Assembly (NCBI GenBank): GCA_019186985.1
Contig: JABARQ010000013.1
Coordinates: 186,001-250,000 of the forward strand
DNA from: Prosthecobacter sp.
Lineage (GTDB): Bacteria; Verrucomicrobiota; Verrucomicrobiia; Verrucomicrobiales; Verrucomicrobiaceae
Length of the DNA: 64,000 nucleotides
Direction: 5' to 3'
Below are positions 61,701 to 64,000 of the stretch, one piece after another. The notes under the pieces are model-generated. The model had not been told where the DNA came from, did no database searches, and was given only the letters and a program-made list of their open reading frames with translations. The position numbers and the translations under genes are program-made. Position 1 is the first letter of the stretch. Each line of letters opens with the position of its first letter.

Positions 61701-63685
61701 TGATCATGACCAGCAACGGCATTCTGAATGTCGACACCACGGCGACTCCGACCCACATCACGGGCGGCAGCGGCACGAGCACCGCCAGCCTCACCGGCGG
61801 CCTGAGCAGCGGCCTCTCCATCGCCTCCCTGACCGGCACCGGACGCCTCACCAAGTGGGGTGACGGAACCCTCTACGTCCGCGGTGAAAGCGCCGGCTAC
61901 AGCGCTCCGGTCATCATTGACCAGGGTGCCGTGCATGTGACCCACAACGGCTCGCTGGGCACCGGTCCGCTGGTCATCAACCGTTACGGCGTGCTTGAAG
62001 TCGGCGTGGCCAACTACATCCAGACCAACTCCACCACCACCTACAACGAGGGTTCCGTGGAGCGCTGGAACGTGAACAACGCCCGCAGCGGTGCGCTCAA
62101 CCTTGGCAAGGGCACCCTGCAGATCGCCGCCGACCAGCCGACGACCGACGTGGACGTGACCTTGAACGGCGGTGGTGTCGAGGCCTTCATCCGCACGGAT
62201 GACAACATCGGCGCCAACTACAGCGGCGGTGTCCTGCGTGTCCTCAATCCCAACATCAACTTCACGCTGGCCGGCGACTCCTTCGTCGGTTCCCGCTACT
62301 ACCTCGGCATGGCCGGCCTGAACATGGGCCAGCAGACCAGCGACAACCGTCCGATGGAAGAATACCTGGCCTCCGGTGCGATCCTTGAAGTCAAGGGCGT
62401 GATCAGCGGCCCGGGCAAGCTGACCAAGGCGGGTTATGACACCGTCATCCTCTCCGGCAGCAACACCTACGAAGGCGGCACCTTCGTCGAGGGCGGCAAG
62501 CTGATGATCGGCAAGGATGACGCCCTGCCGACCAGCACGACGCTGACGACCACCGGCAACGGCGTTCTTGACCTCAACGGCCAGAACCAGACCGTCGGCG
62601 TGCTGACCAACCCCGGCACTCCGGCCACCACGGCGAACGTCACCAGCGGCTTCATCACCAACGCCTCCACCTCGGTGAAGACCCTGACGGTGGGCAACAC
62701 GACCACCTCCGACTTCACCTACAGCGGCGTCATCCAGCACAACGTGGCCCTGACCATGGCTGGAACCGGCACGCTGAGCCTGAACAACGTCAACACCTAC
62801 TACGGTGCCACCACCCTCACCAACGGCGGCTCCGTGAAGATCGGTGCCAATGGCAACATCGCCGACTCCGTCTGGCTGAACATCGGCGCGTCCTCCAAGT
62901 TTGACGTCTCCGCGAAGACCGCCGGCAACGGCAACTTCACCTTCGACGGCCGTGTCAGCGGCGGCGGCACCTCCACCGCCGGCAGCAGCTTCGCCTCGCC
63001 CGGCAGCGCCGCGCGCATCGACGCCGCAGGCGGCACCTTCACCATCGGCGACAACGTCGGCGAGGTCTCCAAGGTCGGCTTCCTGGCTCCTGGCGGCAAC
63101 AGCACCTCCAGCATCGCCAGCGCGGGCAACCAGATCGGTCACGTCTATGTGAACGGCAACCTGACGGTCTCGGGCCCGGTCACCGGCTCCCCGAACAACA
63201 ACACCGTGGACCGCGTGCAGATGCAGCTGAACGGCGCGACGGCCAACGCCGGCTGGCTTGACCCGATGTGGGACGGCACCACGAGCTGGCTGGTCGCCAA
63301 CGCTCCGGACTACCTCAACGGCGCCCAGGGCACGATCAACAACCACGACTATGTGAACGTCTCCGGCGACATGGCGCTCAACCACTACGGACGTGTGGTG
63401 GTCAGCAACTTCGACACCTACACGCCCGTCTATGGTGATGTGTTCAACCTCTTCGACTGGACCACCCTGACGGCTCCTGGCTTCGATGCCGGCAGCACCC
63501 AGTATGCCGGCGGCACCTCGGTCTTCGACCTCCAGCTGCCCAACCTCAGCGCCTACAACCTCCTGTGGGACACCTCGCTCTTCATGACCTACGGAACGCT
63601 GGTCGTGGTGCCCGAGCCGGGACGTGCGCTCCTGATGCTCCTCGGCCTGATGGCGCTCTTCATGCGCCGCCGCCGCCAGGACTGA
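43757..63685 (+). CDS. Giant autotransporter-associated beta-strand repeat protein with PEP-CTERM sorting tail (6,642 residues)
   Basis: The N-terminus has a long signal peptide (basic start, hydrophobic AISSVLLVQFALWSVQVNG, cleavage near 44). It is followed by the usual opening of this family (GNWTGTPANWEGGVIPNAAGD), then thousands of residues of beta-helix-type repeats rich in Gly, Asn and Thr. Many carry the autotransporter-associated strand pattern, e.g. GTLFFNGVNTYTGSTTL, GNLHLSGANTYGGFTQV, VILSGSNTYEGGTFVEGG. Two longer modules recur (see repeats). The C-terminus is a PEP-CTERM signal: VPEPGR (6618-6623), a hydrophobic helix (ALLMLLGLMALFM) and RRRR. This predicts export, then exosortase-directed surface anchoring or release. 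No exosortase or outer-membrane barrel is in the window. About 0.65 MDa by a per-residue estimate. Preceded by an AT-rich leader, followed by a strong terminator. Confidence 0.9.
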   Translation: MKTSNPNKLRHDSVFRQLRRPVWKKAISSVLLVQFALWSVQVNGATGTWILNNSGNWTGTPANWEGGVIPNAAGDIAVFRNEITATRTVTLNAPITLGGMRVGDILGGSVYTFAGTNALIMDSGGAGNAFINLYNNSTNNFQTPLTLNSNTDLNAYTGTIDINGASSAQVVVTGSGNIIKNGAGQVRINGTLTGYSGNFVHNLGTLAIGGANGAAINLGTGTGGITLNGSGSADRTVLQFRNNGTGNNGTIQVQGNNQVTVQGAVTIYTDSNYVTGTNTGNTFELNDLVMNGGLLQTTGANSYGLRVAGTTYLNGQTNVFFPSSAQLTLAGVIDDGLASRSLVKEGAGRLLISNAANTYDGVTAVKNGILQLGAGANLGGGVTYVNGGVLVPDNKAALDAVSTNGLELVGQLGTSRYSLGAIGISQNYGAIDATNNVAVNVPAAGIALAVDNIAGNVTNDIDLSKVGNAGDGNRVWLSNVIGADRAFEGVVMPSSDGSIRMTSGGNTLIISGAGNRLGGASSTANLIFGYDHANPMIFNGTAIVQMTGGTVSVRTNNDTTGNVIVNRGVTANINGTITTPLGTGPVIGLGGTISTDNTSAAKFGNTSFTLFGGSTLLLDNSAVATANADRRLDPATDISLTSSTLRLLGDGGAATVSSQAIDDLSYAGGNTLSIDTDAATAGRLTTLTLNTLTRTGNGTLNIRNTANTATTLGTSTGTQKLIITSAPTVTNGMIGANIALWGGANLNDGGTPLFATYDATHGVQAASFTLNNTLTGATTASVVNYDATAYTGAGASVQALRIRSTANTHTFNASSAMTLGAAAGVGQGAGLFLAHTANNGITHTTSFNFGSQEGMIYAATTGGGSGVITLSGVLSGSNGITRFGDGILSLTGQNTFTGALNLNSGETRLSQGAAGLPTDAIAKDVNLWGGSVYLQTGSARYQTNLVVRDDVRIGNVNVSASGFNNLVVEPRVGSTAPTQVRVQAQAGSNITTVYGSLVLNNDAQFSIQHVLQVNGGLTGTGRFDKFYKERLIVTGDSSGYSGAITSYAGSMTSYNTGSAPFGTGAITLNPGAAITLANSNNLSSGQLTMNSDRGGISGIGMLYVADPLTSLPSFTINTTAPWATGLGIGSVSFSQDIDLAALATSWGGLGDVYLGAALGYTGIFTGSLSPASGSRYLLGTQQGTLRVAVPLGGSNTIVSGISMTGDSSRADQTVNNSGGVLQFDVLQNHTGGTIINPGPTVRFSARDALAGTGDITLAGGSFRVDSGSGQNRAIVPMTISNNLIFTADTTLQMENSAYDARLGGTLALAPGSTGVVRTFSIGTDQTGGDVNNAGMVWIDGGITDGVGGSGNHFVKGGLGTLFFNGVNTYTGSTTLAGGLIGVNQDSDWGQTSLINMVNGGIAVWENSFTTSRNYHIHGSNGYFDIAGGLTLTQDPSSVIDGGNSLMKRGLGTMVLNGQNSIIGLFVADGVLQVNNQLALGDPATTSSFSFGSDQLLGGAGTNTRYMGGTARINFTGSTNRGAVFNNNGNTNTSGGIDITSGNTFTMNGVFSQGTELDFGFKTGPGTLITTGANTMRGFAMTNGVWQFANVAPWANSTATATDSTIIEMMGGTIRALNTTAAVALANNTSTTTYNYGGGMTLAIGSNTGFSFEFAADNLIRQNQGTLVLQVLGSTTLGGAGATNAARVITTNAVNASLARASALTNGIFAPSLIGATAAGDGFFLENDAVTGFKAYSGATNTSLSGVFPNAIADISAEQNLTGENSVYAFRTNSNVLGGTLRIPAVDNVKTGGILINGSNTLSTNLIFDPSSATAPGTGTTGEGLVFVKSGENAVISGNITANAFTKFGNGSLELQGAAIAPSFVSVQAGTLKLGAQGVFGTMNADLRVNGGAALDLNGNNGSFETIESNNRLVGAVARVGGTVKNTSGTPATLNIAGPTTSTYNGTLELNLRLIKQGAGVLTLNGYTSSTPDAGVNTHTGGTDIYGIGTTGGLNINNSTTALGGGNGTTPGDVNLYGGTLGLLFSNGATGVNGTNGQQYNNMVAIFGKDGTAGLTLNVRGPGLVTVNRGTPLSNTQFGVGNIMQVGVLNMSNTTLQVSGGNNYRFRVGGPTNIMGSQAAFQTNSDGPSGIIELYGVISGGTLTKLGDGTIRNLVIGGNANTYTGGTNIIAGDVQVLATTGTPLGSGPVRIYPDGALRIAGNGGVDGSKLTTMSRAGALGAVVIEGNFNPSVLNATNFSSVYNTALQLGEPYFQTALDMNTIGDGRAFLGGGLNGEVAYVAPTLGAGAPDAWNPGVGVYRIAPGTSSFAFSGVDNVLTGSNYLQVGPQRNNFFGAIVNGGNILVMRNANDFTGGTQITKGASIYTELGGRVGGETALGTGDIEVYGTLRIRGAQGSMVNPATGLHYNNIVLRPGGLVGLHEADGTIAIPFIGAGGQGRWADSIGIDLNGGEFRYDGGINMTTTETIGDVTARKRGIITVARNTGASAAQLNVGAISRAERGILTLNYNSGFLGIPVTTPLSYERLTATSIGGLAVTDPGIRSGTTNNGSGVTNGGMVAPWIIDRVTHSFVGYNPTAGDTGFQPLISAASPGAGQISYNQILTGATFTATGSNDIVDVTTAAKTLGANVTMHALRATQNISPTASFNTITLNSGGLIGATNTVTINPTGAVTAGVVSPMTLNFGAGGAGEAFIYNSSTFIIQAQMNAAQGLTKFGAGQLQIHGINPGIGGPVTLHEGTTYIRVPYSLTGSAVGQVLNSQDVIVNSGTLNLQSFNANPAGTATEIASNVQSGQGYFASDIYIQGDAILRNNGQAQYVRIADLTIGNSAGSSAMTGNSSITLELQSGIWVNGTTTLNPEARINGTFSGFSQTSLAGVVTGAGGLIKFGNGATTLMNPANDYAGGTTVWGSTTGTATSTVASTVRGAGTPFGPGDINVMPGGHLRIADNANIASNAVYITSDGYGLGGIGLAHNGVLPSIITTGTPAAGEVKVSSSGPFAGVISLDYGYYSKPLNMASIAGGSWWIGNSQQAETYYFAPTFGAATGGKYLLGGGGNQSGLNFGAVSVSNGRTTLFENLFSGGTAGQVAIEIGAATGDFASTAPAFINGNSGYIALSTRNTGLVGDVRVNTGSVLAIGNNFALGNGRLILNGGTTRSDFGNNNFLNSAVTLNNTVVMQGDMGHNAGDMVLRGPLQLSDVIGAGATRTFNVSAGNFAVRGVVSGVNGSSVIKVGAGNLHLSGANTYGGFTQVTGGFLFAAGDILANQNGPLGNSDSAVILSGGSLRASARMTIDRDLIVNTTGTFDTGVSNRVLMLGGISIASGQALTVGAAGADVAAFRGGQLSLQGVISGTGSVTVGTTAAVPAPSGTVTFGGNSNGYGINTYSGGTTFQSARVQIGGSSYYTGPASNPTTIFSGPFGTGALTFAGGEQNRGTLFESTGGSVTIVNALNAINVAANTSMTFGGNQAITFTRNLDVNSDATLRTRTIAVQNQHAPITFSGNLSASGAAGALIDKTGPGMLILSGANTFATSGTTGIRVTGGVLRVNSDAALGAGTSVILNGGVLSFSESVTTARAVTLAANSHLDVASGKTVTLSAATTGAFTLSKSGEGILMLNGSNTITTLTIGGQPVLDSNVGRYTLGGIVGTTATTGTPFATTAVNLSGGALALVGGASAQALTIPTLTYTAAGAVALNKGATTSQLTLSTALTRGGAPAGYTPALTSVNPGTMYVVPTAFAELGTNEKLMVSAGAPANTATGGGNILTTPSVFVRLQTPGDANFARYDATTGIREHDVTTVTTLAATASANVADISAADVAGAGDIDVQALRTSANITPTDGSTLIRIARGGLIMNGADGVSLSAPVLFGTGAGASLTEAIVYVREGQAAASSISGGITARDFTKTGPGLLEVGGSSNLLNTNNSRLPLVSVQDGTMRFASSGSAFQINNSFRNTAAGDLLGHYALNVNEAGVFDLNGLNLSVAGLTGNGNVRSNIAGAASLSVLNGFGVDVTWSGRITDGAGTVSLIKSGSGVLTLNGFNDHTGGTVVRSGRVTNATGNATPLGRLEAQTVNSLGSGTVTLEGGRLRLNGLNVLNGATNLTEVTDGIDYLRWGNSANGVNITVSATSYANGVLLPLNMTSQIDAVTRNAGINTVTLNAPQLNFTEGNTVIYGGMTVNNDATLRLAGGTVWVGGQFNAAGQDLVKTGSSTLVLYNSAGGASQNQVGSWLVSGGILQARVAEGGANPLGANQTIELNAGSTSYGVALLTDGDGTSLGMRTMTYADTSFRFGSSLPVSSSQFVSGGGSRVQVDRAFLANSSWKTVQINNIEAVGALGSPYVYLIGSNNDSIWVNGSTTFERDLVIQADGGSVTLNGPITGNGTFNRRSNGSTLFINSDNSAGYSGGTFLTGSGRNYFGSFEGAQPTLSNTAKFGSGHIFQGPISMFQINDAGNLVEGQNIYVTGNLSWMAAFSLASDLSLDDVRLRALGLGGVQNSATDYYLKASNPSSAALALGTIYTKPLDMRSIGDGMWFLGSATNGIGANGSYDAATLAPGIGDTYRLGAGGNTLFFGSNGNANILTDVNAGKSASLVVGTPMTVQNMSNLSNGTGTIVLMQGQNYTGSTFINWNSTLESRGTLTTSDIKVYGTLNVAGEAGTLINPNTSTPIPVTLRPGSFVRLDNLSGVLPTSATEGRWGDSTPFNMNNSVLRLQGNPAVEVVEKVGDLNVGRGANRVEVVRGVIGRGTELQTSAINRQNFGTLQFIHNGSQIGSDERVLISTGGTVPTVTNGMVEPWMVSASDQHFLTYNPDLGFTLAGFSRVQGTATQTALVDASSDRLLINGTQTMNGGDVRGYAVRLEADMNLTTASAATNTANRLIIDSGGLIAQSGATRTIQGGLWAGAAGDKELIIYNAGTLNVGILANNTTSGRIKADSITKMGGGTFQILSEQPDFLGDIRIQQGALQLQYTQTIATNITSQMGGAKVGGNNIIFDGNNTSLILRVGNDSWTVGTTATFNNNIVLGDNVSVATINYDRAGGSISSRTMILNNLTFGSNEGDNGQVLRLLGPTNTNSAGFWRIQFNGTTTLNGRSAIAVENNYSGGANDAFLMGKVTGTGMLIKGPSDSRTRTLFLQNVSSFNDWSGGTVLQGGTLQVFAKATNVAANANSNITAGGIGTGDITLMQGTLDLRVDNDVGAAADTNLERTLFIGTGGTLPNVFVNGNSIINVDRTGLVAAGTTKTIVLGNLTVGQQYFTVNGGNSYGLEFQGTTSLLGSPHINNSTDLVLNGAISTGGGEVVFNKNNVGTLWINSANSTLTGPTYVNAGLLAFGNRVASSNTAHLGSGTIYVNPGASVRVNNVANVGAGGIRLYGTQYAPAVFRSVGAFTQAQYASMIQSYTPETNQVLMLALEANNANALNLSSLANGRLYLGANGDRTYNAPTLSPGLANLDHSVIGGTSTNPVYRFSHQSGATLTVALSSGGNLSDVGGPTDVQIGSQAILGPNGNWGSNGFVYFQNQNTYTGQTVVGRSTTLRFNTTMAAADAAGPLGSNASATIDVYGGLRFEGTGSLRSAVTPTSHFYTNLRLHPTSTLTLQDMTATGAGSNRWEDGVGIQLDGSALVAEATNNADNNAETVGDLTFDRGSRVYLTQEGTGDAFLTVNSLTRAAAGSGAGTGRGTLVFTTSNTATFGAAATAGVAQTQFKFTTAPATSAVSTITGMLPGYYMESNGNRFVKVGANGVTPVIDGDMVAMPSGAGLGTEVVNITATTSMGAFETSIYALRGGAFTLNSPTGANNDATVILGGSGSDIGSVASFGAFTINPNLKFGADGSNEALFYTGSTLTVNGFITAGSITKFGTGGTLVIANDQSDAARGTGNGYSGGWVVNEGALQFGQFGSGGNATAGNTIVLNGSQAGSAQLNLRAQPSDTLLNYSYTFGRITAVDFATIDWDPGADNRVHSISEIEIQQSGGIGNDATNGTMDAYLRVANNRLRTILSAGDLIMTSNGILNVDTTATPTHITGGSGTSTASLTGGLSSGLSIASLTGTGRLTKWGDGTLYVRGESAGYSAPVIIDQGAVHVTHNGSLGTGPLVINRYGVLEVGVANYIQTNSTTTYNEGSVERWNVNNARSGALNLGKGTLQIAADQPTTDVDVTLNGGGVEAFIRTDDNIGANYSGGVLRVLNPNINFTLAGDSFVGSRYYLGMAGLNMGQQTSDNRPMEEYLASGAILEVKGVISGPGKLTKAGYDTVILSGSNTYEGGTFVEGGKLMIGKDDALPTSTTLTTTGNGVLDLNGQNQTVGVLTNPGTPATTANVTSGFITNASTSVKTLTVGNTTTSDFTYSGVIQHNVALTMAGTGTLSLNNVNTYYGATTLTNGGSVKIGANGNIADSVWLNIGASSKFDVSAKTAGNGNFTFDGRVSGGGTSTAGSSFASPGSAARIDAAGGTFTIGDNVGEVSKVGFLAPGGNSTSSIASAGNQIGHVYVNGNLTVSGPVTGSPNNNTVDRVQMQLNGATANAGWLDPMWDGTTSWLVANAPDYLNGAQGTINNHDYVNVSGDMALNHYGRVVVSNFDTYTPVYGDVFNLFDWTTLTAPGFDAGSTQYAGGTSVFDLQLPNLSAYNLLWDTSLFMTYGTLVVVPEPGRALLMLLGLMALFMRRRRQD
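45940..61300 (+). repeat. Six long super-repeats (module A) within the giant protein
   Basis: Stretches opening with a TNGM-type turn recur near residues 728, 1701, 2548, 3745, 4770 and 5697 (about 850-1,200 apart). Each runs through an F-x-x-Y-strand, a DVxxTxxxxLxxN/ALR strand, a SGGLI turn, an EAxIYN strand and a final KFGxGTLxL strand. The copies are diverged, so this is protein-level rather than DNA-level repetition. Confidence 0.65.
47160..60130 (+). repeat. Five copies of a second module (module B) within the giant protein
   Basis: A segment reading L(D/N)MxSIGDGxxFLG, then a Y-x-APTLxPG stretch, then YRLGxGG, recurs near residues 1136, 2254, 3008, 4508 and 5401 (e.g. LDMNTIGDGRAFLGGG; LDMRSIGDGMWFLGS). 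In three or more cases it is followed by NTYTGxT and a VYGxLRxxG strand that leads into module A, giving an alternating architecture. Confidence 0.65.
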
Positions 63686-63711
63686 TGGGCGAAGGCTCCT
63701 GATCCATCGTG

Positions 63712-63748
63712 GAACACCACCCGGAAACGGGTGGTGTTCTTGCTTTCA
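63712..63748 (+). terminator. Strong intrinsic terminator after the giant gene
   Basis: GAACACCACCCG (63712-63723) pairs perfectly with CGGGTGGTGTTC (63728-63739), twelve pairs closed by a GAAA tetraloop, followed by TTGCTTTC. Positioned 26 bases after the stop. Confidence 0.75.
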
Positions 63749-63785
63749 GGCTGTGCCAGGGGAGGCTGCGTGGTGCCGGGCCGGT

Positions 63786-64000
63786 TCAGGCAAGGTCCAG
63801 GATCACCTTGCCGCGCCGGCCGCCCTCGGCCGCCCTGGCCAGCGCCCTGCGAAAGTCCCGTAGCGGGATGACCTCGTCCACCGCCGTGTGCAGTTCATGA
63901 TCCAGGATCATCCGGGTGAGGGGTTCCAGCGCCTTGTAGAGCTCGTCTGCGCCGGCCTTTTCAAACCAGCGGGTGATCCACAGGCCGTGCAGGCGCAGGT
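63786..64000 (-). CDS. Zinc-type alcohol dehydrogenase / enoyl-thioester reductase family protein (C-terminal part only)
   Basis: The frame is open to the right edge; only the last 70 or so residues are in the window. They read LRLHGLWITRWFEKAG, then ALEPLTRMILDHELHT, VDEVIPLRDFRRALARAAEGG and a final KVILDLA. This is the end of the medium-chain dehydrogenase fold: a HG-W-TRW segment, the VIPL loop and the last KVIL strand are typical of the NADPH-dependent quinone oxidoreductase and 2-enoyl-thioester reductase branch. It converges on the giant gene across the terminator. The substrate cannot be known from this fragment. Confidence 0.78.
   Translation of the reverse strand, partial: LRLHGLWITRWFEKAGADELYKALEPLTRMILDHELHTAVDEVIPLRDFRRALARAAEGGRRGKVILDLA

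Overview
The window is a GC-rich stretch of bacterial chromosome that reads best as Verrucomicrobiota, probably a Verrucomicrobiaceae-type genome such as Prosthecobacter or Verrucomicrobium; this is an inference from gene content. The evidence is a giant autotransporter-repeat protein with a PEP-CTERM tail, a DUF1592-type c-type cytochrome protein and its DUF1552 partner, PPC-domain and membrane-anchored cyclase-repeat proteins, a moxR-bat operon and an MglA-like GTPase. Coding density is high and many start codons are coupled to the previous stop. I saw no tRNA, rRNA, CRISPR array or insertion sequence.

Layout. 1-5.0 kb: end of an RlmI-like methyltransferase gene, bioB, a membrane-anchored cyclase-repeat protein, then tsaB and an NTF2-like gene on the minus strand. 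5.1-9.6 kb: two exported proteins (PPC-domain; HEAT-tailed). 9.7-17.9 kb: a complete moxR - DUF58 - DUF4381 - batA - batBC - batDE operon in which two pairs of bat genes are fused. 18.1-21.9 kb: a large disordered protein ending in a roadblock-like domain, coupled to an MglA-family GTPase, then a lipoprotein. 22-25 kb: methyltransferase, prfC, FHA protein. 25-30 kb: purA, then a minus-strand glucuronokinase-like - kdsB - pyrG operon (sugar activation, CTP supply and CMP-Kdo synthesis). 30-33.6 kb: Tat-exported alpha/beta hydrolase and an unknown anchored protein. 33.7-37.5 kb: ExbB - ExbD - TPR energising module. 37.6-43.2 kb: DUF1592 cytochrome protein and DUF1552 protein separated by an ammonium transporter gene that has a recognisable sigma-54 promoter. 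43.2-43.8 kb: a noncoding, AT-richer leader. 43.8-63.7 kb: one 6,642-residue surface protein, followed by a strong terminator. 63.8-64 kb: end of a zinc-type alcohol dehydrogenase/enoyl reductase gene.

The most interesting items are the MglA-like GTPase coupled to a roadblock-tipped disordered protein, the megadalton-scale repeat protein with two kinds of long super-repeat, the BatB-BatC and BatD-BatE fusions with buried signal sequences, the plant-type glucuronokinase relative in a Kdo operon, the sigma-54 promoter of amt, and an exact 18-bp repeat in front of two operons. All function assignments come from reading motifs; no database search was run.
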